This document shows positions 34,038 through 42,054 of a DNA stretch of 64,000 nucleotides, piece after piece. A program made the position numbers and the translations under genes. The stretch spans positions 434,001 to 498,000 of the forward strand of contig CAVQPS010000010.1 in assembly GCA_963714795.1 (NCBI GenBank), given 5' to 3'. The DNA is from DATIXJ01 sp963714795. Lineage in GTDB: Bacteria > Bacteroidota > Ignavibacteria > UBA10030 > SZUA-254. Under the pieces are notes generated by a model, which ran no database searches, was not told where the DNA came from, and saw nothing but the letters and a program-made list of their open reading frames with translations. Position 1 is the stretch's first letter. Every line of letters starts with the position of its first letter.

Positions 34038-35498
34038 CTACCGCGTCCGCCGCCAGGTCGTTCCTTCTTTTTTATCTTCGAGCGTAATGCCCATTTTTGT
34101 CAAACCGTCACGGATTTTATCCGACATCGACCAGAGCTTTTGTGTTCTGGCTTCGGCGCGTAATTCGATAATCAATTGAACGAGATCGGCTTCTATCGGA
34201 TTATTTGCCGATACGCCGGAATCGATTTGTTCCGGAATAATGCCCAAAACATTTCCGCCGATTTCGGTGAACAACGCATTGACATCATTCAGCACATTCG
34301 AAGAAACATTTCCTCCGCCCAGCAGTGTATTGACATCGCGACTGAGATCGAACAATAATGCCAAGACCTGTGCCGTATTGAAGTCATCATTCATCGCGTC
34401 GAGCATCTGACTTTTGAGTTTCGCAATATCGATCGTCGCATTCCCGCTGGTCGATGCGGCATTTGACTGGCGTGCGATCGCCATTCGCACATTGCGAACG
34501 GTATTATGAAGTTTCTCCAATCCTTTCGAGGCGCCTTCCAGCGCTTCGTTCGTGAAATCAAGTGTACTGCGGTAATGACTTTGCAAAATGAAAAACCGGA
34601 CGACGAGCGGGGAATATTTTTGGAACGCATCTTTCAGCATAATCACATTGCCGAGCGACTTGCTCATTTTTTGTCCGCCGACGGTGACAAGATTATTATG
34701 AATCCAATATTTCACGAACGGTTTTCCGGTAGCACATTCACTTTGGGCAATCTCACATTCGTGATGAGGAAACTGGTTATCCATGCCGCCGCCATGAATA
34801 TCGAACGATTCACCTAAATATTTCATCGACATTGCCGAACATTCAACATGCCAGCCGGGGAATCCGATTCCCCACGGGCTGGGCCAGCGCATGATATGTT
34901 CCGGCTGGGCAAATTTCCATAAAGCAAAATCGTTCGGATGGCGTTTCTCCGATTTCACTTCGACCCGCGTGCCCGATTCCGTTTCTTCCGTACTCCGGCC
35001 GGATAGTTTTCCGTATTCTTTGTCCTTCGATACATCAAAATACACCGATCCGTTCGATTCGTATGCAAATCCTTTTTTGATCAGAAGTTTAATAATTTCA
35101 ATCTGCTCGATAATATGTCCGGTTGCACGGGGGGAAATATCGGGACGCGCAACCCCAAGCGCATCCATATCATCAAAATAACTTTTTGTATATGATTCCG
35201 CTATTTCCATCGGATGTTTTTGCTCGAGACGTCCCTGGCGCAGGAGCCGGTCTTCCCCTTCGTTCGTATCGCCGAGCAGGTGCCCGACATCTGTGATATT
35301 TTGAACATACGTCACCTTATATCCGAGATACCGGAGATACCGGACGATGATATCGAACGACACATAACTTTTTGCATGACCGATGTGCGAGTGCCCGTAC
35401 ACCGTCGGACCACAAACATACATGCCGACATATCCTTCGCGCGCCGGTTTGAATTCTTCCTTTTGACGGGTCAACGTGTTATACAGTATTAACGGCAT
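34038..35498 (-). CDS. cysS: Cysteine-tRNA ligase
   Basis: CysRS charges tRNA-Cys. The 486-residue class I synthetase has the HIGH-type motif YGHSHIGHAKSYVSFD, zinc ligands including Cys29 (VCGPTVYG), GWHVECSAMS and FPHHECEIAQSE, and KMSKSLGN as the KMSKS loop. The length is normal. It is convergent with the cyclase gene, stop codon to stop codon. recN lies 44 bp upstream on the same strand. Confidence 0.97.
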   Translation of the reverse strand: MPLILYNTLTRQKEEFKPAREGYVGMYVCGPTVYGHSHIGHAKSYVSFDIIVRYLRYLGYKVTYVQNITDVGHLLGDTNEGEDRLLRQGRLEQKHPMEIAESYTKSYFDDMDALGVARPDISPRATGHIIEQIEIIKLLIKKGFAYESNGSVYFDVSKDKEYGKLSGRSTEETESGTRVEVKSEKRHPNDFALWKFAQPEHIMRWPSPWGIGFPGWHVECSAMSMKYLGESFDIHGGGMDNQFPHHECEIAQSECATGKPFVKYWIHNNLVTVGGQKMSKSLGNVIMLKDAFQKYSPLVVRFFILQSHYRSTLDFTNEALEGASKGLEKLHNTVRNVRMAIARQSNAASTSGNATIDIAKLKSQMLDAMNDDFNTAQVLALLFDLSRDVNTLLGGGNVSSNVLNDVNALFTEIGGNVLGIIPEQIDSGVSANNPIEADLVQLIIELRAEARTQKLWSMSDKIRDGLTKMGITLEDKKEGTTWRRTR

Positions 35499-35542
35499 TG
35501 GAGTTAGTAATGATTAATGATTGGAATGTTCACTGTAAAAAT

Positions 35543-37249
35543 TTATTTCAAACCCATCAGCTCTTTTGCGCTCTTCCGTCCGGATTCCGTCACTTCACGA
35601 CCGCTCATGAGTTTCGCAACTTCCACAACGCGTTCTTCGACGGAAAGCTTTCTCATACGTGTTGTCGAACGTTTATTCGCTTCAATTTTTTCCACCACAA
35701 AATGTGTATCCGCCACACCGGCAATCTGCGGCAAATGCGTGATTGCGATAACCTGATGAAAACGGGAAAGCTTCTTCATGCTGTTCCCCACTGCCTGCGC
35801 AACACGCCCGCTGACGCCAACATCGATCTCATCGAAAATCAATAACGGCAAACGATCCGATTTTGCAAGAATCATTTTCAATGCGAGCATGATGCGGGAA
35901 ATCTCTCCGCCCGAAGCAACTTTTATCAACGGTTTCGGATCTTCACCGACATTGGTCGAGACATAAAACTCGACGCGATCGAATCCTTTCGGCGTGCATT
36001 CGAGCCATTCTTTTCCCAGTTTTACAAATGCTTCATCGCGATTCGGCGACGGCTGCGTCGTGATTCTCGTTTCAAAAACCGCATGCTGGATTCCCAACTC
36101 TGCAAGCGATTCCACAATCGATTTATTCACTTTCCGTGATACGTCGTGCCGTTTTACTGAAAGCCGTTGTGCCACTTCTGAAGCAACGCTGCGCGTTTTA
36201 TCAAATTTTTTCTGCAGCGAGGCGATTTCGATCTGAAAATTATTTGCAAGTTCAAACTCCCGGCCGATTTTGGCACGATGATCGATCAATGCGTCAAGTG
36301 AGCCGCCGTATTTTTTCTTTAACAATGTCAGATGACCGAGCCGGTTGCGAATCTGTTCAAGCCGTTCCGGGTTAAATTCGATTCTCGAATTATATTGCTG
36401 AATGAATTTTGCAAGTTCTTCCACAATCGCAGCGGCGGAAGATGCTTCATTCGTTTGTGCATGAAATGCCGTATCGATCGCGGCAAGAGTTTCCAATTCG
36501 TTTCGTGCGAGCACAAGCCGGTCATGAACGGAGCTGTCGCTTTCGTACAAAATGCCGTACAAACGCTCTGTTGCCGCGTGAAGCTTCTCGGCGTTTTCCA
36601 AAATATTGAGATCGTTTTCCAGTTCTTCTTCTTCGCCGGCACGAGGACTCAACGCATCGATCTCATTGATTTGAAATTCGTACAATGCCCGGCGTTCCAT
36701 CAATTCACGTTCCTTGGAACGCAGATCGCGGATTTCGTGCAGTGTACCGGAACATGCCCGGTATGCTTCAGAAAACTCCCCGACCAATCCTTCCAGACTG
36801 CCGAAGTTGTCGAGCAAATCGATATGTGTTTCCGTTCTCAGGAGCGATTGATGCTCGTGCTGCCCGTGCAGGTCGACCAGCATATCGCCGAATGTCTTCA
36901 GTACCGTCGTGTTCACCGGAGAATCGTTAATAAAGCACCGGCTCTGTCCTTTGATGGAAACTTCACGCCGGAGAATCAATTCGTCACCCGGTTCAATTTC
37001 ATTTTGTACCAGAATGGGTTTGATGGTTGCGTTGTGACGAACATCGAACGTCGCTTCCACGACAGCTTTTTCAGCCCCCTTGCGAACGGCTGAAGAATCC
37101 GCACGCTCGCCCAGAACGAGACTTAATGCATCGATGATGATCGATTTGCCGGCGCCGGTTTCGCCGGTAATGATATTCAAACCGGATTCAAACCCGACGG
37201 CAAGTTCTTCGATCAGTGCATAATTTTTTATGAGAAGAGATTGGAGCAT
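35543..37249 (-). CDS. recN: DNA repair protein RecN
   Basis: RecN is an SMC-like ATPase in double-strand break repair. From the ATG before LQSLLIKNYA it has 568 residues. The frame is open 11 codons further up, but those residues have no counterpart in the family. Walker A is GETGAGKSIIIDAL near residue 28. Two coiled-coil arms (about 150-350) surround a hinge-like middle. The C-terminal signature ASGGEISRIMLALKMIL and Walker B PLLIFDEIDVGVSG complete it. Confidence 0.96.
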   Translation of the reverse strand: MLQSLLIKNYALIEELAVGFESGLNIITGETGAGKSIIIDALSLVLGERADSSAVRKGAEKAVVEATFDVRHNATIKPILVQNEIEPGDELILRREVSIKGQSRCFINDSPVNTTVLKTFGDMLVDLHGQHEHQSLLRTETHIDLLDNFGSLEGLVGEFSEAYRACSGTLHEIRDLRSKERELMERRALYEFQINEIDALSPRAGEEEELENDLNILENAEKLHAATERLYGILYESDSSVHDRLVLARNELETLAAIDTAFHAQTNEASSAAAIVEELAKFIQQYNSRIEFNPERLEQIRNRLGHLTLLKKKYGGSLDALIDHRAKIGREFELANNFQIEIASLQKKFDKTRSVASEVAQRLSVKRHDVSRKVNKSIVESLAELGIQHAVFETRITTQPSPNRDEAFVKLGKEWLECTPKGFDRVEFYVSTNVGEDPKPLIKVASGGEISRIMLALKMILAKSDRLPLLIFDEIDVGVSGRVAQAVGNSMKKLSRFHQVIAITHLPQIAGVADTHFVVEKIEANKRSTTRMRKLSVEERVVEVAKLMSGREVTESGRKSAKELMGLK

Positions 37250-37316
37250 AAATCCATCGTCAATGACGGAAACAATGTACAAATTTTTATTCTAAATTCA
37301 ATACGAACATTGAAAA

Positions 37317-38093
37317 TTATTGCGCTGCGCCGTCAGCGGACTCGGAAAAGAATTTCACATCGGTAATATCATTCAGAATGCCGTGAAAGTACGCCATTCG
37401 AAAAAATTCATTGAGACCGGCAACTGCCTCGTTGTTCAGATCATACCGGAAATATGCAAAATAGGAAGGATCAAGAAACCGATTTGCTTCTTCAGGAAGT
37501 TTTTCCGGCGGCTGATGATATTTCAATGCTTCCCTTTCACGAACGGTCAAATCCTGTTCACGGGAAACCCAGATTTCATGCACAAAGGGGAGATCCGTCA
37601 TGTCGCTCCATTCGTCGACAAGATCGATTTTGGTGGAATGATTGCTGAGCCGGATTGCTGCATTTCCCACAACGAGAGCACAATCGGCGGATTGCATCAT
37701 TGTCTCGGCTGTTCCGCTGAACGGAACGATTTTCGGGTGCGAATCATATCGTTCCGAAAGAATGATACTCGCAAGAACGATTTCGGATGTGAAATGCGGA
37801 TCGACAGCAATCGTGTTGATGTCGCGAAGGGATTCATGAAAGACGAGAAGTATCGTTTGGCTTTCTCCGGATGATGCAATGCCGACTCCCGGCACGATGC
37901 GGTACATCGCGTAATCTTTTGCATAATCGATTGGAGACAACAGCGCTCCGTCAAGCTGATGCTTGCGGAGCGCGATGGCAAGTTCTGCGGGAGACTGCTC
38001 TGTAATAGTAAACAGATCATCCCGTCGGTTCTTCAAGGGAACGGAAAGCGGCAGGGCAAATGTTTCCGGAAGAATGCCGACCCGCTTCGCCAT
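37317..38093 (-). CDS. mqnA: Menaquinone futalosine-pathway protein, MqnA/MqnD family
   Basis: A 258-residue periplasmic-binding-like protein of the family that includes chorismate dehydratase (MqnA) and MqnD. The family features are RVGILPETFALPL at the start, EQSPAELAIALRKHQLDGAL, ISPIDYA-type and SSGESQTILLVFHESL segments, and a conserved Asn in VVGNAAIRLS. The start is the ATG 5 bp after the rplS stop; the upstream extension lies inside rplS. MqnA makes the precursor of futalosine. The MqnA rather than MqnD call is tentative. Confidence 0.75.
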   Translation of the reverse strand: MAKRVGILPETFALPLSVPLKNRRDDLFTITEQSPAELAIALRKHQLDGALLSPIDYAKDYAMYRIVPGVGIASSGESQTILLVFHESLRDINTIAVDPHFTSEIVLASIILSERYDSHPKIVPFSGTAETMMQSADCALVVGNAAIRLSNHSTKIDLVDEWSDMTDLPFVHEIWVSREQDLTVREREALKYHQPPEKLPEEANRFLDPSYFAYFRYDLNNEAVAGLNEFFRMAYFHGILNDITDVKFFSESADGAAQ

Positions 38094-38097
38094 AAAC

Positions 38098-38442
38098 CTA
38101 TGAAGCGGTTGTCTTCTGGCGAATCTGTTTCGATGCAAGCTCGCGCAGGTAATACATTTTTGCGCGGCGCACTCTGCCTTCTTTCACCATTTCGATCTTT
38201 GAGACACGCGGCGAGTGCAACGGGAAAATTCGTTCGACGCCGACGCCGTTGGAAATTTTCCGGACGGTAAACGTGGCACGCAATCCTTCACCCCGCCGCC
38301 CCATAACCACACCCTGAAACTGCTGAATTCGTTCTTTGTCGCCTTCGATAACGCGAACATGAACGTTCACCGTATCGCCCGGTCGGAATTCGGGGATACC
38401 GGTTTTCATCTGCATTGCTTCTACCAACTTGAGTTTATCCAT
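38098..38442 (-). CDS. rplS: 50S ribosomal protein L19
   Basis: A 114-residue ribosomal protein at the subunit interface. FRPGDTVNVHVRVIEGDKER and QQFQGVVMGRRGEG are L19 signatures, followed by the basic tail RVRRAKMYYLRELASKQIRQ. It is the last gene of the rpsP-khpA-rimM-trmD-rplS run, 14 bp after trmD. Confidence 0.98.
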   Translation of the reverse strand: MDKLKLVEAMQMKTGIPEFRPGDTVNVHVRVIEGDKERIQQFQGVVMGRRGEGLRATFTVRKISNGVGVERIFPLHSPRVSKIEMVKEGRVRRAKMYYLRELASKQIRQKTTAS

Positions 38443-38456
38443 GTACTATTTCTCCT

Positions 38457-39131
38457 TTATGACAATAAATTTTTTCGCCGCTGTTTCGTCCGCTCAATAC
38501 GGTTTTCCTGCCGCCACTGCCGGATTTTTTTATGATCGCCGGACAACAAAACTTCCGGGACATGCATCGAGCGAAATTCTGCCGGCTTGGTATAATATTC
38601 GCTGTCGAGTAAATTTTCCTGAAACGAATCGGTCAACATCGATTCACCGTCGCCGAGAACTCCGGGAATCAACCGGATCACCGCATCGACGATCACCAAA
38701 GCGGCAAGTTCGCCGCCTGTCAGCACATAATCGCCGATAGAAATTTCTTTTGTAATCAATTGCTTGCGGATCCGTTCGTCGATCCCTTTGTAATGTCCGC
38801 ACAGCAGCATCAAATTACTCTTCAACGAAAGCTGATTGGCGATTTTCTGATCAAACTTTTCGCCGTCAGCAGTCAGGTAAATAACTTCATCATACTGCCG
38901 TTTGCGTTGCAACGACTCGATACATTCAAACACCGGCTCCGGTTTGAGAATCATTCCGGCACCGCCGCCGTACGGCGTATCGTCGATCGTTTTGTGTTTG
39001 TCGTGCGTAAACTTTCGAAGATCGTGTACCCGGATCGCGGCTAATTTTTTCTTTTTCGCCTGACGGATAATGCTTTCATTCAACGGACTTCTCAATAACT
39101 TTGGAAATCCCGTGACAATGTCGATTCTCAT
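38457..39131 (-). CDS. trmD: tRNA (guanine(37)-N1)-methyltransferase
   Basis: TrmD is a SPOUT (trefoil-knot) methyltransferase that makes m1G37 and prevents frameshifting. The 224-residue protein has DDTPYGGGAGMILKPEPVFE, the SAM-binding knot LCGHYKGIDERI, then EISIGDYVLTGGELAALV and the tRNA-binding PEVLLSGDHKKIRQWR. It starts 1 bp after the rimM stop. Confidence 0.98.
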   Translation of the reverse strand: MRIDIVTGFPKLLRSPLNESIIRQAKKKKLAAIRVHDLRKFTHDKHKTIDDTPYGGGAGMILKPEPVFECIESLQRKRQYDEVIYLTADGEKFDQKIANQLSLKSNLMLLCGHYKGIDERIRKQLITKEISIGDYVLTGGELAALVIVDAVIRLIPGVLGDGESMLTDSFQENLLDSEYYTKPAEFRSMHVPEVLLSGDHKKIRQWRQENRIERTKQRRKNLLS

Positions 39132-39132
39132 G

Positions 39133-39648
39133 TCACTGCTGCTCTTCGATCAGACCTTCGGTAATGGAAACGACAATTATTTTGCCGGCAATATCTACTT
39201 TTTTGATAAATTCTTTCACTGCAGGAATGTAAACGATTTCTTTATTGACACGAATCGCCCACAAGTCCTGGGCCTGTGATCGCACGACGTCTTCAACAAT
39301 ACCGACAACTTTCCCTTCCGTTGTCTTCACAACACATCCGATAATATCATCAACAAAATACTCGCCTTTTTTCGGACGCCGCACATTCTTTTCATCCACA
39401 AAAAGATATTGCCCCACACACTGTTCCGCTTCCGTGCGATCATGTACGGCGGAAAGTTTTACAAACAATCCTTTTCGGTTACTGATGACGTCTTCGACCG
39501 TCGTTGCCGATGCCGTTTTTTCATCATGACCGATAAAGACGCGTTTCAAACCGGAGAACCGATCAGTATCGTGAGATGCCGGAAGAAGTTTGAGATATCC
39601 CTTCAGCCCGAACGCGCTGACGAGAGTGCCGATCGCGTAACGGCTCAC
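39133..39648 (-). CDS. rimM: Ribosome maturation factor RimM
   Basis: RimM assists assembly of the 30S head around S19. The 171-residue protein has the N-terminal barrel with GTLVSAFGLKGYLKLLPAS and the PRC-barrel C-terminal half with EYFVDDIIGCVVKTTEGKVV and IPAVKEFIKKVDI. It lies between khpA and trmD, in the order found in many bacteria. Confidence 0.96.
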   Translation of the reverse strand: MSRYAIGTLVSAFGLKGYLKLLPASHDTDRFSGLKRVFIGHDEKTASATTVEDVISNRKGLFVKLSAVHDRTEAEQCVGQYLFVDEKNVRRPKKGEYFVDDIIGCVVKTTEGKVVGIVEDVVRSQAQDLWAIRVNKEIVYIPAVKEFIKKVDIAGKIIVVSITEGLIEEQQ

Positions 39649-39684
39649 TGCAAACTCCGGATAGAAAACCGGTTAGAACGGCAA

Positions 39685-39915
39685 TCAGTCGAGTATTTCG
39701 ACCGTAACTTTTTTCCCTGCTTTTTTCCCGACGGCAGCGACAAGCGTTCGCAGGGCAAATGCCGTTCTTCCTTTCTTGCCGATAATTTTACCGATATCGG
39801 ATTGTGCAACTTTTACTTTCAAAACAAGTTTATCGTCGAGTGTTCCTTCTTCGATGGCCACCTGCTCCGGCTGGTCAACAAGCTGCTTGGCGATGAATTC
39901 GATGAAATCTTTCAT
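39685..39915 (-). CDS. khpA: KH-domain RNA-binding protein KhpA
   Basis: A 76-residue single-KH protein starting at MKDFIEFIAKQLVDQPEQV; the ATG is 4 bases after GGAGGG, so this start is preferred over one five codons upstream. The RNA-binding loop is IGKIIGKKGRTAFALRTL (the GxxG is GKKG). KhpA works with KhpB in RNA binding linked to cell shape in other bacteria. It is in the standard rpsP-khpA-rimM position. Confidence 0.93.
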   Translation of the reverse strand: MKDFIEFIAKQLVDQPEQVAIEEGTLDDKLVLKVKVAQSDIGKIIGKKGRTAFALRTLVAAVGKKAGKKVTVEILD

Positions 39916-39944
39916 ACACCCTCCGTGCAAACGATGAAACCATT

Positions 39945-39993
39945 GAATCTCTGCAAGCCAACCGCTTCGTTCCAGCCTGCTTCTGCGAGATTC
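39945..39993 (-). other. Long stem-loop between rpsP and khpA
   Basis: GAATCTCTGCA (39945-39955) pairs with TGCGAGATTC (39984-39993) with one bulged base, around a 28-base loop. It sits in a ~170-base untranslated gap that opens if rpsP is read to its corrected stop, 30 bases before the khpA ribosome site. It may be an attenuator, a processing site, or chance. Confidence 0.4.
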
Positions 39994-40084
39994 CTCTTAC
40001 CGACCGGTGCGGAACAGTTCCAGGTACGAGTTAAAAGTTTCAAATCAAACTTCGTGAGCAGATCAACGCTTGTACCGTCTTGAA

Positions 40085-40541
40085 TTACGCCGCTGGCGTT
40101 GCCGCGGGCTCTGCAGCTGGTGCGGGAGGCGCAGGGGCTGCGGCTTCTGATCGCTGCCGCAGCTTTTGCTTTCTTTGCCGCTTTACGCCGGGATTTTTTC
40201 TCCGTTTCCCGACGCTGTTTCTCTTCCTGCAATGACTGCCACTTTTCAACGGCAGCAGCAATCGTCGGTTCATCAGCGCCTTTTTTCATCAAACCCCATT
40301 GCAGCCAGAGACCTTTACGCTGTAACAGACTGCGTAACGTGTCCGTGGGTTGCGCACCGCGCTTTAACCATGCAAAGAGACGGTCTTCTTTAATATCGAT
40401 AACCATCGGATGAACCAACGGATTGTATCGTCCGACCGCCTCGATGAATTTGCCGCTGCGTGACGCCCGTGAATCTGCCGCAACGATTTTATAAAATGGC
40501 TGTTTTTTCTTTCCTGCCCGCCGCAATCGTAACTTTACCAA
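40085..40541 (-). CDS. rpsP: 30S ribosomal protein S16, frame broken by one base in the tail
   Basis: The first ~90 residues are normal S16 (MVKLRLRRAGKKKQPFYKIV, then SRSGKFIEAVGRYNP and DRLFAWLKRGAQPTDTLRSL). Bacteroidota-type S16 often adds a Lys- then Ala/Pro/Glu-rich tail. Here the tail begins in frame (KKSRRKAAKKAKAAA) and its expected end, SEAAAPAPPAPAAEPAATPA, is in another frame that stops at 40085. The 457 bases are one more than whole codons, so one surplus base lies near 40150-40165. Read without correction the frame runs on to 209 residues of unlikely sequence. The break is probably a sequence error, since S16 is essential. Confidence 0.85.
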
Positions 40542-40580
40542 TGTCCTACTCCTCTCGAATAATTAATAATAAAAACTATG

Positions 40581-41906
40581 TTACCCGGGTAATTTCATTC
40601 CCTGGAACATTTTTGGCATCCTGCCTTTTGTCAACGTCTTCATCATTTTTTGCATTTCACCGAACTGCTTCAACACTTTATTCACTTCTTGCACGGAGGT
40701 TCCGCTGCCGTATGCAATCCGGCGACGGCGCATGCCGTTGATAATGTTCGGTTTTTGCCGCTCTTCTTTCGTCATCGATTGAATGATCGCTTCAACGCGA
40801 ACGAGTGCTTTTTCATCAACCGGATTATTGGCTGCCATCCGGTTCATGCCGGGAATCATTCCCATCAGTTGTTGCAGCGAACCCATCTTTTTTATTTCGT
40901 GCAACTGGTCGAGAAAATCTTCAAACGTAAATTGAGATTTTCTCAGTTTCTCTTCAAGCTTGATCGCTTTCTGTTCGTCGAATTGCTCCTGCGCTTTCTC
41001 AACGAGCGTAACGATATCGCCCATGCCGAGAATGCGTGCAGCCATGCGATCTGGATGAAACACCTCCAGCGCATCAAGCTTTTCTCCGGTACCGACGAAT
41101 TTAATCGGCCTATCGACGACGGCCCGAATCGAAATCGCCGCACCGCCACGCGTATCGCCGTCGAGTTTCGTCAGGACAACACCGTCGAAATTCAACCGGT
41201 CATGAAATGCTTTTGCCGTATTGACGGCATCCTGTCCGGTCATCGAATCAACGACAAAGAGAATCTCGTGTGGATTCACTTTTGCCTTGATCGTCTCAAC
41301 TTCCTGCATCATCTCTTCATCGACATGCAGTCTGCCTGCCGTATCGATGATAACAACATCCCTCGCACCTTTGCGTGCCTGGTCGATCGAACCTTCGGCA
41401 ATCTCAATCGCTTTTTTGCCGCGCTCGGCGACAACCGGCACTTGAATCTGTTTGCCCAGCATCTCAAGCTGATCGATGGCAGCGGGACGATACACGTCCG
41501 CAGCGACCAACAACGGGTATCGACCTTTTCCTTTCAGATACCGAGCAAGCTTCGCACAAAATGTCGTCTTGCCGGAACCCTGAAGACCGGCAACCAATAT
41601 TACCGTGGGAGGATTCGGAGAGAACCGCATCTCCGTCTGCGCCGAGCCCATCAGCTTGACCAACTCGTCGTGAATAATTTTGACGATGAGTTGCCCCGGC
41701 GTAATACTCTGAAGAACTTCCTGCCCTATCGCCCGCTTCTGAACATCTTCGATGAATTGCTTGGCGACTTTATAATTGACATCGGCATCGAGCAGTACGC
41801 GCCGAACCTCGCGAAGAGATTCTCCGACATTCGCTTCAGTAATTTTGCCCTGACCGCGAATTTTCTTAAATACCAACTCAAGCTTTTGACTGAGATCTTC
41901 GAACAT
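40581..41906 (-). CDS. ffh: Signal recognition particle protein Ffh
   Basis: Ffh is the GTPase that with 4.5S RNA targets nascent membrane proteins. From the ATG before FEDLSQKLEL it has 441 residues; upstream codons overlap a terminator. It has the N domain, P-loop GLQGSGKTTFCAKLA, DTAGRLHVDEEMM, TKLDGDTRGGAAISI, and an M domain with MGMIPGMNRM and methionine-rich MQKMMKTLTKGRMPKMFQGM. rpsP follows 40 bp downstream. Confidence 0.98.
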   Translation of the reverse strand: MFEDLSQKLELVFKKIRGQGKITEANVGESLREVRRVLLDADVNYKVAKQFIEDVQKRAIGQEVLQSITPGQLIVKIIHDELVKLMGSAQTEMRFSPNPPTVILVAGLQGSGKTTFCAKLARYLKGKGRYPLLVAADVYRPAAIDQLEMLGKQIQVPVVAERGKKAIEIAEGSIDQARKGARDVVIIDTAGRLHVDEEMMQEVETIKAKVNPHEILFVVDSMTGQDAVNTAKAFHDRLNFDGVVLTKLDGDTRGGAAISIRAVVDRPIKFVGTGEKLDALEVFHPDRMAARILGMGDIVTLVEKAQEQFDEQKAIKLEEKLRKSQFTFEDFLDQLHEIKKMGSLQQLMGMIPGMNRMAANNPVDEKALVRVEAIIQSMTKEERQKPNIINGMRRRRIAYGSGTSVQEVNKVLKQFGEMQKMMKTLTKGRMPKMFQGMKLPG

Positions 41907-41940
41907 GGTAACAATGTCGGAAAACTTGCGAGAAAAAGAC

Positions 41941-41969
41941 AAAAACGCCAGGTTTTCAAGCCCCTGGCG
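41941..41969 (-). terminator. Intrinsic terminator upstream of ffh
   Basis: Perfect 7-bp stem CGCCAGG / CCTGGCG with a 10-base loop, followed on the minus strand by TTTTTGTC. It ends the transcript of the beta-propeller gene just before ffh. Confidence 0.88.
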
Positions 41970-42054
41970 ATTATAATAAGCCGTTAAATTTACGGAAAAA
42001 TTATAAGGGATGCAAGAGAAAAATAGCCCGCAAACCTTGCAAAATCTACACCAT

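Noticed and set aside
36332..37093. A 253-codon plus-strand frame opposite recN
   Set aside because: It lies wholly within recN, whose Walker motifs and coiled coils are clear; no independent support.
39912..40541. Reading rpsP as a 209-residue protein
   Set aside because: The last ~70 residues are unlike any S16 tail, whereas the next frame ends with the Ala/Pro/Glu-rich tail expected; a one-base break explains both.
40650..41987. A 445-codon open frame on the plus strand opposite ffh
   Set aside because: It is the antisense of a fully motif-supported ffh; the composition is typical of a shadow frame and it has no ribosome site.
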